Below are positions 55,401 through 63,802 of a DNA stretch of 64,000 nt, piece by piece (position 1 is the stretch's first letter; each line of letters starts with the position of its first letter). Below the pieces are notes generated by a model. The model was not told where the DNA came from. It was given only the letters and a program-made list of their open reading frames with translations, and searched no databases. The DNA comes from JBBSJZ01 sp041751935 (GTDB lineage: Bacteria; Planctomycetota; Planctomycetia; Pirellulales; Pirellulaceae): assembly GCA_041751935.1 (NCBI GenBank), contig JBGSIA010000061.1, forward strand, positions 1-64,000, in the 5' to 3' direction. Position numbers and translations under genes: made by a program.

Positions 55401-58359
55401 TTGATAGAGCCCATGTGACAATGAAGTCGCCAGTTGATGAAGAAACTACAGATGGCGACCGCCCAAGGGAAATGGCTGTTCCAGACGCAACGATCAAGTC
55501 GTCCGTAGAAGGGCTGCCATCAGCATTCATGCGCTTCGCAAGTACACTCACTATGGGAAAATTGCGCTGGAGCCAGGACACCACAAACGAACCGTCATCG
55601 GCTGATTCAACGGCGGGACTAAAATAGGCGCCAGCACCAATCGGAGTTGGGCTTACCACGAATACCTGGGACCAGGTGTCGGTGCTCGCCGTGTATTTTT
55701 TTCCCAGAATCCCCGTCGAGGCCAAGCCAACTGTTATGAGATTCCCCGCAGAGTCATAGGTAATGGCACTGTGGTCAGTACTGTTGGAAAATGGGAACGA
55801 TTCGATCAAGCCTTCCTGGACTCCCTCTGGCGAGAACCGTTGAACAAATACGTTCGGCGTTGATATCGCATAATCCTGGAACAGCAGGCTCCAGCTACCG
55901 TCCGTTGCCACTGCCAGGCTGTTTAGGCCAGGGCTTACCCCGGTGCCGGTGGCGAGTGTAATTTCGTTGGTCAGTGGAGTTCCGGCGGCGGAAAACCGGC
56001 GTGACATGACCATTCGAGTCGCTACCGAAGAGATCAGTTCGACCCAGGACCAGGCAACGACAAAATTACCGTTACCATCCACACCAACCTGCGGACGCTG
56101 CTCTCCGCTACCGCCTGGGACGGTCGCTATGAGTATTTCCTCACCGACCGGCTGATCGGTAATGTTGAAAATTCGAGCTCGAACCGAGTGGCTCTGAGTT
56201 GTCGTATTTGATTTCCAGACGGCCACGTACTGCGTATCTGACAACCATGCCACATCAGCGTCGGTCTGAGTATTCGCTGTTTCCGCTAAGTTGATTCTGT
56301 GCTCGTCCGCATTGACGGGTTCCGCTGGCAATAATTCGTCGTCAACAACACGGACCGTGCTGCTCATGGCCGCCGTTGCTGGTGCCGACACGGAAATTGC
56401 AACATCGGTATCCGACTCGACGTTTCCATCGTCAACCGAATTCACAGAAAAAGTAGCCGTCGCATTTCCTGTGGGTATCGTGACCGATGCCGGCAGCGTC
56501 AAGGCACTGGGATTTGGATTTGCAATTGACACCGTCAAAGGACTGGACAGATCCGCGACGGATCTGCGAACAGTGCCTGCTACTGTTCCGGTGACCGTCG
56601 ATTCTCTAATTTGGAAGAACTCCTTAACACCGGTACTCGTGTCGAGAAGTGATCCGATCGGTCCGAAGGACAGTCTCAATTTAGGTACTTCGTCCGCCCC
56701 AATATCAGTCGGCGTTTCTCTTTGATCCCCATCGAAGTCGACCGTGGGTGCCGAAATTCCGGCGGCAGCACTGCCTGCTCCCACCAGCAACGAATCTGTT
56801 CTCAGGTGCAAATTGTCGGCCGCGAATCCCGCGTCAACACTGATGTTGAAATAATCGTCGGCTGGTGTTCCGTTGGCGTTGACTATCGTTGGTGTACCAA
56901 CCCCAGCCGGAAAGTTGCTCCAGTTGCCGCCGGAGTTGCTAAAAACGTTATTGAATCCAGTCGTACCGGCAGTCAATGTTGCGCCGGCATTCGTGGCGAA
57001 TCCGCGAGAATTCCCGACGACCTGATTGTTATAGAGCCGCATGTTCGGACCGGCTGGAGTTGTATGAAAGATGCCGTCTCGACCGTTCCTGACGACCGTG
57101 TTGTTCACGACGACGGAGGAGATAGTACTAGCACTTCCATTAGTGACGAGACTGATGCCGTCCTGAAGATTGTCGTAAATAAAGTTGTTCTGGATCTGTG
57201 GTTGCAGAAAACCGCTGCGACTACCTGAGAACGCATTGCCAGTGATGCCATGAAGATTGCTGTGAATCCGATTGCCAGTGATGATCGGCAGCACTGTTCC
57301 GCTTCCTCCACCTATGAGACAGGTTGAAGATCCGCTGGCCGACATCGAGATTGCGCTGTTATTATTATGATCAATTTCGTTTCCTCTCAACGTGATACCC
57401 GTGCTCCTGCTCGTACATCCGCTGCCCGAAGCACTAATCCGAACACCGTCGGATCCATTGTCATGAATGAAACTGTTCGACACCGTCTGAGTCGCTGTAC
57501 CAGCCCGGGTTGCAAAAATCCCAACCGTTTCGCTGAACGCGATCTCGGAAGAATCAATTGTGACGGGAAGACCCTGTCCGGTCATACTCGCGCCGATTTT
57601 TGCGTAAGTGATCGCGACATTTTTGAGCAAAGTCGGTACCTGTGTGGTATCGCCAAGAAACGACACGCCCTTCCAGTCTCCAGGTGCTGGAGTTACAGCG
57701 GAACTTGTAAACACGATCGGTTGGTCAGCATCAGCCTGAGCCAGCAACTGACCAAAAACATCGACACCTTGATTCGCAGGAAACTGAAATGTTGCTCCCG
57801 GGGAAATGGTCAATTGGCGTCCAGCCTCAACCGTGATGGTGTGCGAGACACCGTATTCCCCGCTCGCAATCGTACCTGCAAGCTTGCCACCGATAGTTTT
57901 GGTGGAGACCGTGTCGTCATCGGTAACAGTGACAACTGAGTTTCCGGAGGTGAAACCGACGGCGGAAACCGTCATTGTAACGGTCGCACTGCCGTCGACC
58001 ACAGCATCATTGATGGTATCAATACTGAATGTTGTCGATACTTGATTTGCCGGGATTGTGATGGTCGCAGGAAAGGAAATCTCATCGACATCGTCCACGC
58101 TGACAATGACCGTCAGAGCTGTCGTGATACTGCTTGCGTCAATCCTTGTCACCGTTGCCGAGATGGCTGCAATGCCCGCACCTTCACTGACGCTGGTTTG
58201 ATTCAACTGCAGGTCAAGATGCGCTGCCAGAAGCGCTCGTGATTCCAACAGTTCCATTCTTAACTGTTTCCGCTTTCGACGCTGCGGCGCAGTCGCCATC
58301 AATCTCCGCAAAAGCATCGTCCAGCCACATTTGGTTCGATTGATCTCTTGCCTGTTCAT
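49450..58359 (-). CDS. Giant secreted Calx-beta / beta-helix / HYR / dockerin protein with eight 110-residue repeats
   Basis: A 2969-residue exported surface protein. The leader is basic with an LEPR-XLL-type motif (LLESRALLAAHL, 37-48). Order of modules: a Calx-beta domain (about 45-150), a right-handed parallel beta-helix (155-560), a second Calx-beta domain, a propeller-like stretch with repeated YVAVW/FVVAW/FIVTW motifs (690-1070), further Calx-beta domains, then two diverged 108-residue units. Eight near-identical 110-residue repeats span 1487-2366 (TRGITVS at each start, DDD at each end). One diverged unit follows, then two HYR-like domains (DASPVLSTPSDITVEGD; APTLTAPASISVV). The C-terminus has a diverged version of the QRSS module (SWARQRTSLREISIDFP) and dockerin-like loops, ending LDDIITLLAMAHLQT. 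Probably a calcium-stabilised fibre or adhesin. Start chosen as ATG 58359; Met15 is an alternative. Confidence 0.9.
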   Translation of the reverse strand: MNRQEINRTKCGWTMLLRRLMATAPQRRKRKQLRMELLESRALLAAHLDLQLNQTSVSEGAGIAAISATVTRIDASSITTALTVIVSVDDVDEISFPATITIPANQVSTTFSIDTINDAVVDGSATVTMTVSAVGFTSGNSVVTVTDDDTVSTKTIGGKLAGTIASGEYGVSHTITVEAGRQLTISPGATFQFPANQGVDVFGQLLAQADADQPIVFTSSAVTPAPGDWKGVSFLGDTTQVPTLLKNVAITYAKIGASMTGQGLPVTIDSSEIAFSETVGIFATRAGTATQTVSNSFIHDNGSDGVRISASGSGCTSRSTGITLRGNEIDHNNNSAISMSASGSSTCLIGGGSGTVLPIITGNRIHSNLHGITGNAFSGSRSGFLQPQIQNNFIYDNLQDGISLVTNGSASTISSVVVNNTVVRNGRDGIFHTTPAGPNMRLYNNQVVGNSRGFATNAGATLTAGTTGFNNVFSNSGGNWSNFPAGVGTPTIVNANGTPADDYFNISVDAGFAADNLHLRTDSLLVGAGSAAAGISAPTVDFDGDQRETPTDIGADEVPKLRLSFGPIGSLLDTSTGVKEFFQIRESTVTGTVAGTVRRSVADLSSPLTVSIANPNPSALTLPASVTIPTGNATATFSVNSVDDGNVESDTDVAISVSAPATAAMSSTVRVVDDELLPAEPVNADEHRINLAETANTQTDADVAWLSDTQYVAVWKSNTTTQSHSVRARIFNITDQPVGEEILIATVPGGSGEQRPQVGVDGNGNFVVAWSWVELISSVATRMVMSRRFSAAGTPLTNEITLATGTGVSPGLNSLAVATDGSWSLLFQDYAISTPNVFVQRFSPEGVQEGLIESFPFSNSTDHSAITYDSAGNLITVGLASTGILGKKYTASTDTWSQVFVVSPTPIGAGAYFSPAVESADDGSFVVSWLQRNFPIVSVLAKRMNADGSPSTDDLIVASGTAISLGRSPSVVSSSTGDFIVTWALSTGEIMVRQYHRDGLPVNNSQQLNASTGSHAFPRIALSPNEKRLISIWEGNGPGDASGVFARRLNFPQPAIQLSLDKTELAEAGDVVNATITRSDVNMTGALTVSLTSDKPSQINLPESVTIPAGQASATFPFTAIDETEVDGTQFVTVSTNANSFENAAAEVTVFDNDARLTVSISVDSFAENAGVNTAIVTVRRNSSTFQPLIVSLSTGDTDEIAIPSSVTIPAGTDAVEFAIDSVNDSLVDGDQIASIRASATGHADGSDTVVVSDDDVAGVSVTETNGATEVTEGGASDSVDVVLTAQPMTNVVLNVVFAAANEVTLDRQLLTFSTSNWNQPQTVTLFAVDDGRIEATEMSDLTFRIDTTKTDPAFAAIPDQKIVARVIDNDFAGFTIVESDGMTSVTEPDTQDSFSIALTAQPTTNVVLTLANPDPGEVHLDKLSLTFTPFNWNSPQVVAVTAVDDFLVDGLQTIDVVVAVNTTSSDDAFDPVASKTVSITIVDDDTRGITVSAISGNTTEAGGSATFTVVLDSQPTVDVTIPLSSSETTEGAVAPTALVFTPGNWNLAQTVTVTGVNDDIDDGDVVFNVLTALATGGDYAGLDADDVGVTNTDDDTRGITLSTISGNTTEADGTATFTVVLNSQPTGNVTIPLSSSDTSEGSVSLATLTFTPTDWNIAQTITVTGVDDDVDDGDMSFSIVIAPASGGDYAGVDAEDISVTNNDDDTRGITVSAVSGDTTEAGGTATFTVVLDSQPTADVTIPLSSSDTSEGIVSLATLTFTPTNWNVAQTVTVTGLDDDVDDGDVTLSIVIASASGGDYAGVDADDISVTNSDDDTRGITVSTISGNTTEAGGTATFTVVLDSQPTADVTIPVSSSDTSEGSVSPATLTFTPANWNVAQTVTVTGVDDDVDDGDVTFSIVVASANGGDFDGVDADDVNLTNNDDDTRGITVSTISGNTTEAGGTATFTVVLASQPTADVTIPISSSDTSEGSVSLATLTFTPANWNVAQTVTVTGLDDDVDDGDVTLSIVIAPASGGDYAGLDADDLGVTNTDDDTRGITVSPISGDTTEAGGTATFTVVLASQPTADVTIPLSSSDTSEGSVSLATLTFTPANWNVAQTVTVTGLDDDVDDGDVSYGIVIGPADSGDYAGVDADDVSVTNSDDDTRGITVSSINGGTTEAGGTATFTVVLDSQPTADVTIPVSSSNTSEGTVAPGSLTFTTTNWNAAQTATVTGVNDDVDDGNVVFNVVTALATGGDYAGVDADDVSVTNSDDDTRGITVSAVSGNTTEAGGTATFTVVLNSQPTGNVTIPLSSSDTTEGSVSPATLTFTPTNWNVVQTVTATGLDDDVDDGDVAFSIVIASASGGDYAGVDADDVNVTNSDDDSAGFRLSKNVVAVSESGTSDTFTVVLDSQPTTAVTLTVVSDMTDEVTVDTSALTFTPDNWNVAQTVTVTGVSDGVVDGDQNSTITVSVNVGESDDSFDNVANQTVSVPTTDVDVDTDASPVLSTPSDITVEGDITGGVSPTNPAIIAFLSAASATDDTDPNPSITHNAPASFALGETIVTFVATDDGGNSSMATASIFVVDTTAPTLTAPASISVVANGPAGASVTLPTINTFLLAASATDIVDATPTVTHDAPELFPIGATTVTFSVMDAAGNQQTATAVVTVIRQSTGEPVVNVSPSGPNGLPDPENLPGMTSQPTSWARQRTSLREISIDFPAPINIPTSDGIVLTNLGMDADNDPDTAIPLRDDQLSLSEDGMQLRITLDTSQLRDGVYHLELSSAVTGGESFSMTGDSTNKLFVLYGDWNGSSSVTAADFATFAYWFGQSVPPAPEYVDGNNSGSITAADFARFAANFGRSISFPTTNSPQNAGEGELTEVLVSAENPSDVDGDRGVITSEDLLSLSANLTSVVSESPVTSHHNVGRDSHGTVAQEQLVCAPELTVASSRSVQTPTVSQTTEHDDDEDSEASTLDDIITLLAMAHLQT
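51262..53901 (-). repeat. Tandem array of eight 330-bp in-frame repeats
   Basis: The block is exactly 2640 bp, that is eight units of 330 bp (110 codons). The same landmark (cga[ga]accgtgattcc or a close variant) recurs at 51571, 51901, 52231, 52561, 52891, 53221, 53551 and 53881 with no length variation. It lies inside the 2969-residue protein gene. Confidence 0.97.
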
Positions 58360-58473
58360 CTGTAGCCAGTCGCCTTAAAATATAAGTGGTGTTACCAAGA
58401 CTAAAACTTCCCAAGCGTTTTGCCTCCACTGCGTGTCGCGAGCGACTGATACAGATTAGCATCACGCGGCGAG

Positions 58474-59097
58474 TCACTGTCGATACTTTTTTTCTGAGCT
58501 GAATCGCCTGTGGTCTCCTGAGTCAGCGGGATCACCAACGCGAGTCCACGTTTGTCCCACCGCGTGCGATAACGCCACCTGGGGCGCTGTAAATGTGTCA
58601 ACGTTGATCGGCTTGGAGAACGTTACGTCGATTGATGTCAACGGAGGAGCAATGACGCCGGAAGGAGTAATGGACGTTACTGCTGCACCATAAACGTCTC
58701 GGCGATCGATACGAACATCATCCACCAAAAGAAATTTTGCCGCCGCTGTGTCGGACTTGCGAAACCGAACAAAAACGTCATCGTCGTGCGCAATGCCTTC
58801 ACCGCTGAGGAGCGAGTCCAAGTCAAATGAGTAGTTTGTCCAGACGTTACGCAATGCAAGCAGGCTGGGTGCAACTGCTCGCCAATCGACTCCGTCACCA
58901 CTAATATCCAGCAGCAGGTTTTGAGGCAACGATGATGACGAACGGTCGCTAGCTTCATAGCTTTCGGCGATCGGTAGTACGGCAAGGAGCACTCGCTCCT
59001 CTAATCGCTGCAATCTTCGCACGCGCCAACGGTATCTCGCATGACGCGCGTTCTCGAACCGTTTGAGAAAGTAGTTCATCCAATTCTTGTATCGCAT
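58474..59097 (-). CDS. Short LEPR-XLL-type secreted protein, possibly truncated
   Basis: A 207-residue product beginning with a long basic leader and LEERVLL (32-38), the motif that normally opens proteins of thousands of residues. The body has a short beta-rich stretch, and VTSITPSGVIAPPLTSIDVTFSKPI is typical of an Ig-like repeat in long planctomycete proteins. It then stops after RRFSSEKKYRQ. A run of seven A (T7 on the plus strand at 58487-58493) lies just before the stop. A one-base slip there would open another 27 residues only. I read this as a remnant of a longer gene or a very short family member. Encoded just upstream of the 2969-residue gene, same strand. Confidence 0.5.
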   Translation of the reverse strand: MRYKNWMNYFLKRFENARHARYRWRVRRLQRLEERVLLAVLPIAESYEASDRSSSSLPQNLLLDISGDGVDWRAVAPSLLALRNVWTNYSFDLDSLLSGEGIAHDDDVFVRFRKSDTAAAKFLLVDDVRIDRRDVYGAAVTSITPSGVIAPPLTSIDVTFSKPINVDTFTAPQVALSHAVGQTWTRVGDPADSGDHRRFSSEKKYRQ

Positions 59098-59697
59098 CGC
59101 CTTAACTCGTTTTTCCGCCTAAAGCATCCAGTGCAATCACTCATCGATCCTCCCTGTATCATTTAACGGGGAGACGTCACCCTGAAATTATTCACGAGCA
59201 AATTTACGCTAGCATTGTCTGGCATTGCGATTAACGGTGTTTAAGCGTGAAATGAGCGTATGTCCGCCTTCATTTTTAAGGTGAAGCGTGATCTCCGCCG
59301 GAAACAAAGATATTTGCCCTAAAACACGGGGCCAAGAAATGCTGGCACCGCCATCCTGGTGAATAATTCGAGCTCACCTTACCGTTATCGGGGGCAAGAG
59401 CTGAAGGCAACTCTTTGGCATCCTGGCTCCTCCCTCACTAGGGGCGTTCCTGAGTGGAAAAGCGACGTGGCGACAACTGGCGGATCGACGGAGCCGGCGA
59501 TCAGGGCTTCAGTTGCTAGGTACCCAATGCGACACTATCAAGGAACGAGGGATCATCAACGGACGTAGTGGATCGTGATAAAGATCTCAGCAACCAATGA
59601 CCTTTAACAAGATCCACTGCAAATGCTTCACTTATTGAAAACGCGTTGCTAAGCATGTGCAATGCTCCAATTTCCCAGCTCCAATTAAAGTTACGCG
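59098..59697. other. Gene-free stretch of about 600 bases
   Basis: Between a leftward short LEPR-XLL gene and a rightward secreted hydrolase gene; both promoters should lie here. A 69-codon open frame at 59359-59568 has no recognisable features and is probably chance. No repeats, tRNA or terminator were recognised. Confidence 0.5.
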
Positions 59698-62571
59698 ATG
59701 AAAATGATTTCCGGTTATTGGTCAGCGGTGACCACGTTTCTGCTTACCCTTTCGCTCACGCCTGGGGTGTCGGCAATGGCAAACTGGAATGCAGTTGTTG
59801 CTCCATCGGGTGGGATCGTCATTGAAAGTCACGGCCACGAAGTTGGTTCGATATTACCAGGCCTCTTTGAAGCCACTTGGCAATCGGCTTCGATGAATGC
59901 CCGCACACCTAGCGAAGTGAATTCAAACGGAACTCATCGCGGACAAATTACGGCGCCTGGCGGTTGCCAAGTGGACTGCGAATTGCGAGTCTCCAATGAC
60001 GGTGGTGTGACCAACTTGGAATATCGGTTGACGCCACAGTCCAATATTCAGCTCAACAGTCTGCACGTCGCTTTCACTTTGCCCGCCGCAAATTGGGCTG
60101 GAGGCAAGTACACCGCTGACGAAACGTCAGGCGATATCCCGGTGACATTTAAAAACACGGTCGTGAACTCGGCTCCCATAACCACCTTGCAATTGGCGGA
60201 TAAATCAGGCGATTGGTTGAAGCTGGAATTTCCTCGGCCAACACAAGTACTAGTTCAAGACGATCGAATGTGGGGGCAATCATTCTCCGTTCGCATCGGC
60301 CCAAATTTCAATGATGCGGAATCATGGCCCGCTGGAAAATCGCTGACGATCGGTTTTAAGTTGACTGGTAATAACGCTGTGCGACTGGAAGAAGATGGAC
60401 CAGTAACGATTGAAGCTGGCCCCGACTGGATACCTCTCGATGTCACGCTTGATATCGAGCAGGGCTCGGCGCTCGACTTCAGCCACGTGATACCGCGGCA
60501 CTCCTTCGCTGGCGAACACGGTCGCGTGATTGTCAATCCTGATGGAAAGTTTGCATTTTCCAACCATCCGAATCAGTCCGCTCGGTTCTACGGCGTGAAT
60601 CTCTGTTTCTCCGCCCAGTATCTGTCTCACGAAAATGCGGATCGTCTTGCTGAGAGATTGTGGCGACTGGGGTACAACGCGCTGCGAATCCATCACTACG
60701 AAAGTGAATTGGTCGATCGGTCTTCGCGCGACGGCATCCGGTTGATGCCCGATAAGCTAGATCAATTCGATTACCTGCTCGCGGCAATGAAACGGCGGGG
60801 CATTTACGTTACGACCGACTTGTTTGTTTCTCGACCTGTTGCCATGTCGACGATCTATCCAGACGCTGAGAAAGTTCCGGGCCAAGACAACGACATCGGT
60901 ATGGATGAGTACAAGCTGGCGGTTCACATCAACGATCGTGCGTTCAATGACTTCAAGGCTTTTTCAAGGCTACTGCTCAATCACGAGAACCCGTACACCA
61001 AGCTTCGCTACGCCGATGATCCGATGCTGGCATGGCTTAGCTTGGTGAACGAAGACAATCCTGGCAACTTTGCCAGTCAACTGACAGGCCCATTGCATGA
61101 TGACCTTCAAGGTGTTTGGAATCGTTGGCTTGCTGCTCGATACGATGATCGCACTGCATTGGTGAATGCGATCGGTGAGCTGCCTGAGGACCAGTCGCCG
61201 ATCAAGGACAATTTGCCTCTACAGAATGTGTACGACGACTCATTGGCGGCGATTCATTTCAATGTGTTTTTGGCGGAGGTCGAGCAATCTTTCTTTGATC
61301 GAACTCGCACCTTTTTGCGTGATGAACTACGATGCCACGCGTTGCTGACGGACATCAACGCGTGGCATAATCCGCTGCAGTCCCAGGCGGTGCGAGCATC
61401 GTTTGATTACGTCGACGATCACTTTTACGTGGATCATCCCAAGTTTCTGGAGCGGCCTTGGTCGTTACCCTCAAGTTGCCCGAACACCAGCCCGATCGCA
61501 GATGGAGCTACCGGCGGACGCAACTGTGCCTTCACGCGATTGTTCGGCAAACCGTTCACGATCACAGAATTCAATTATTCTTCGCCAGGACGATTTCGTG
61601 GCGTCGGCGGGATCTTAACAGGCACACTTGGATCGCTCCAAGATTGGGATGGTATTTGGAGGTTTGCGTATGCTCACAACCGTGACAACGTCTCCGAGCC
61701 TGGCCCCCTTAATTATTTCGATGTTTCGGCTGATCCGCTCAACCAAGCGGCGGAACGAGCGAGTTTGTGTTTGTTCTTGCGTGGCGATATGCAGCCTGCG
61801 GAACATTCCGTTTCGATCGATGCAACGTCGCAGCAGCTGATGATTTCACCGACGAGTTCCCGTGACAAAACGCCTTCATGGAATGGCGTTGCTTGGTTGT
61901 CCAAAGTGGGTTGGTCGATTGACTCGCACGACACAAAGGTACAAAGTAAATTCTTAAGTCTGCCGCTCAATCGCGGTGAAATCGATCCATTCGCGGTTGG
62001 TGCGGGCGATCTTATTGTCCAGACCATGCGGCAACGCGGTTGGCTTGGTCCAGATAACCGAACCGACTATGACGTCAACCAATTCCAAAGTGACAATGGC
62101 GAAGTCACGATCGATGCTCCCGCAAACACGTTAACTTTGGACACGGCTCGAACAGTAGGCGGCTTCGCGCCCGCTGGAAGACGAATCGAAACGACCAGTG
62201 CCTTGATTGAGATTCACGATACCGATGCCACGGTATGGATCAGTAGCCTGGATAGCGAGCCGATTTCTGCGAGCAAGCGATTGTTAATCACGCACTTGAC
62301 GGATTTGCAAAACAGTGGCGCTCGTTACGGTGATCGAGGCCGCAAGGTACTGTTGCAGTGGGGAGGTTTGCCGCATCTGGTGCAAGCTGGCACCGCGACA
62401 GTAACCGTGCAAATTGCCAATGCCGTGAAAGCAAAAGTCTACGGTCTCTCAACAAGCGGAAAACGCCAAAGCACCATCGTCACGGCAACACAGCCTGGTA
62501 AACTGGTCATCCCACTTGCTGTTCAAGCAAACGGAAAAGCCCGAATGATGTATGAGGTCGTTGTCGAGTAA
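59698..62571 (+). CDS. Secreted glycoside-hydrolase-like protein (cellulase-type TIM barrel)
   Basis: A 957-residue exported protein with a signal peptide (MISGYWSAVTTFLLTLSLTPGVSAM). The first 270 residues are beta-rich. The middle (about 275-690) looks like a clan GH-A beta/alpha barrel: ARFYGVNLCFSAQYLS, GYNALRIHHYESELVD, RRGIYVTTDLFV, MLAWLSLVNEDNPG (an Asn-Glu pair expected for the acid/base) and later FGKPFTITEFNYSSPGRFRG, where the Glu would be the nucleophile. The C-terminal 200 residues are beta-rich. No close CAZy family can be named by eye; GH5-like is a guess. Likely cleaves an extracellular polysaccharide. Length is larger than simple GH5 enzymes, due to accessory domains. Confidence 0.75.
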   Translation: MKMISGYWSAVTTFLLTLSLTPGVSAMANWNAVVAPSGGIVIESHGHEVGSILPGLFEATWQSASMNARTPSEVNSNGTHRGQITAPGGCQVDCELRVSNDGGVTNLEYRLTPQSNIQLNSLHVAFTLPAANWAGGKYTADETSGDIPVTFKNTVVNSAPITTLQLADKSGDWLKLEFPRPTQVLVQDDRMWGQSFSVRIGPNFNDAESWPAGKSLTIGFKLTGNNAVRLEEDGPVTIEAGPDWIPLDVTLDIEQGSALDFSHVIPRHSFAGEHGRVIVNPDGKFAFSNHPNQSARFYGVNLCFSAQYLSHENADRLAERLWRLGYNALRIHHYESELVDRSSRDGIRLMPDKLDQFDYLLAAMKRRGIYVTTDLFVSRPVAMSTIYPDAEKVPGQDNDIGMDEYKLAVHINDRAFNDFKAFSRLLLNHENPYTKLRYADDPMLAWLSLVNEDNPGNFASQLTGPLHDDLQGVWNRWLAARYDDRTALVNAIGELPEDQSPIKDNLPLQNVYDDSLAAIHFNVFLAEVEQSFFDRTRTFLRDELRCHALLTDINAWHNPLQSQAVRASFDYVDDHFYVDHPKFLERPWSLPSSCPNTSPIADGATGGRNCAFTRLFGKPFTITEFNYSSPGRFRGVGGILTGTLGSLQDWDGIWRFAYAHNRDNVSEPGPLNYFDVSADPLNQAAERASLCLFLRGDMQPAEHSVSIDATSQQLMISPTSSRDKTPSWNGVAWLSKVGWSIDSHDTKVQSKFLSLPLNRGEIDPFAVGAGDLIVQTMRQRGWLGPDNRTDYDVNQFQSDNGEVTIDAPANTLTLDTARTVGGFAPAGRRIETTSALIEIHDTDATVWISSLDSEPISASKRLLITHLTDLQNSGARYGDRGRKVLLQWGGLPHLVQAGTATVTVQIANAVKAKVYGLSTSGKRQSTIVTATQPGKLVIPLAVQANGKARMMYEVVVE

Positions 62572-62760
62572 CTTGGAAAAAAGTTGGAAAATCTAGCTGG
62601 GCAAAGGTACTTTCAAGAAAACGTCGCCAAATTTCTAGCGAGTCGCTGATGCGAGAATCTGCTGCAAACTATTTTCTCGCTTGCGTTTCGAGTTGTCATA
62701 ACGGCCAAAATCACGCTATCCATTGCAACGACAAAAACTTTGTAAAATATTTGCAGAAAG
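62572..62760. other. Intergenic stretch
   Basis: About 190 bases separating the hydrolase gene from the pseudogene remnant. Nothing recognised. Confidence 0.4.
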
Positions 62761-63586
62761 GTGGCGGACCGTGTGACTCAATTCGACTTCTCTAACCGGA
62801 CATACGGCGACGCGAGACGAAGTGTGTGGGCGTCGCTACGCGGTGCTGAAAACAACCCGCCGGCACAGGCAACTCCCATTCCTGGCAAATCCAGTTCGAT
62901 GCCAATCGTCTTCTTACCTGCCGGTGTTTACATGATCGAGCTGAGCGTACCGGCCAGCACCACTCTGAGCAAAGGCGAAACACGAGTGAATGTTTTCGTC
63001 GACGAAATCTCGCTTGACGTTGGCCCAGGTGTCACGAACCCGACGGGCCAACCCTACTTGATGTGTGACGACCCGGACGCAGATCCCGCGTTTTCTTTTG
63101 CCTATGAACCCGTTGACGTAACTGATCCCTACATCCCCGACTCGCCCCCCAGTATGCCTGTCGAACAAGACTGGTGGGTTTACGACGGCTACAGCTGTAG
63201 TGACTATCTCGGTCCCGATCTCGAGTACGCACCGCATTACGATTCACAGTGGTGGGAGTTTTACACGCTGGCGTGTGTAGCAACACCGCCAGTCACCACA
63301 CTGCCGAGTCACCACATCGCCGAGTCGATGGCAGAACCCAAAGAACTTTTACGACGTGTCCGCAGACAATGTCGTTACGCCATTTGTTGCGCTAATCATC
63401 ATTAACATAATGAATCGAAATGTCAATTTGGTTGTCAACGTCTTGAGCACGACAACCAGCGAGTGCGCAGACGTAAACGGCGATTCAGTCGTTAGCGCCA
63501 TTGATGCTTTGCTTTTCATCAATGCACTGTCCCAACAGAAACTCGCCGGTAAAAGTGAATGGAGCGCCATTTCGCTCGATTTATGA
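62761..63586 (+). pseudogene. Frameshifted C-terminal remnant of a dockerin-type giant protein
   Basis: The open frame from a GTG at 62761 runs to 63405 but its last part is out of step. In the other frame, from about 63329, the DNA reads WQNPKNFYDVSADNVVT followed by ALIIINIMNR and then ADVNGDSVVSAIDAL with FINALSQQ, ending with a stop at 63584-63586. That is a two-loop dockerin-like domain of the planctomycete type, with one Asp of the loop replaced (TPFVAL for the usual TPLDAL). The frame must have shifted between about 63300 and 63330. The N-terminal body and LEPR-XLL leader are missing, and upstream is non-coding. I read it as the decayed end of a former giant gene. Confidence 0.7.
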
Positions 63587-63802
63587 GAGCGAGTTCGCGG
63601 TGGAACTGTCATTGCACGGTGTATGATCAATAAGAATCATTCAACACGACATGTTTGACAGTATGCGAAACTCATCACAATCCTCTGCAAATCTTTATGC
63701 TTTCAAGCAGAGCATCTTTACGTTCTGGATGCACGTATCGGCTACATTGACGTTCTGGTACAGACAGCCAGTATCGTTTTTGCAGGCTCCAGTGAGGTAA
63801 CA
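63587..63802. other. Intergenic stretch upstream of the last gene
   Basis: About 215 bases with no gene. It should hold the promoter of the secreted protein that starts at 63803. Confidence 0.4.

Noticed and set aside
59359..59568. 69-codon open frame on the plus strand
   Set aside because: No ribosome binding site, no hydrophobic or domain pattern, and odd composition compared with neighbours.
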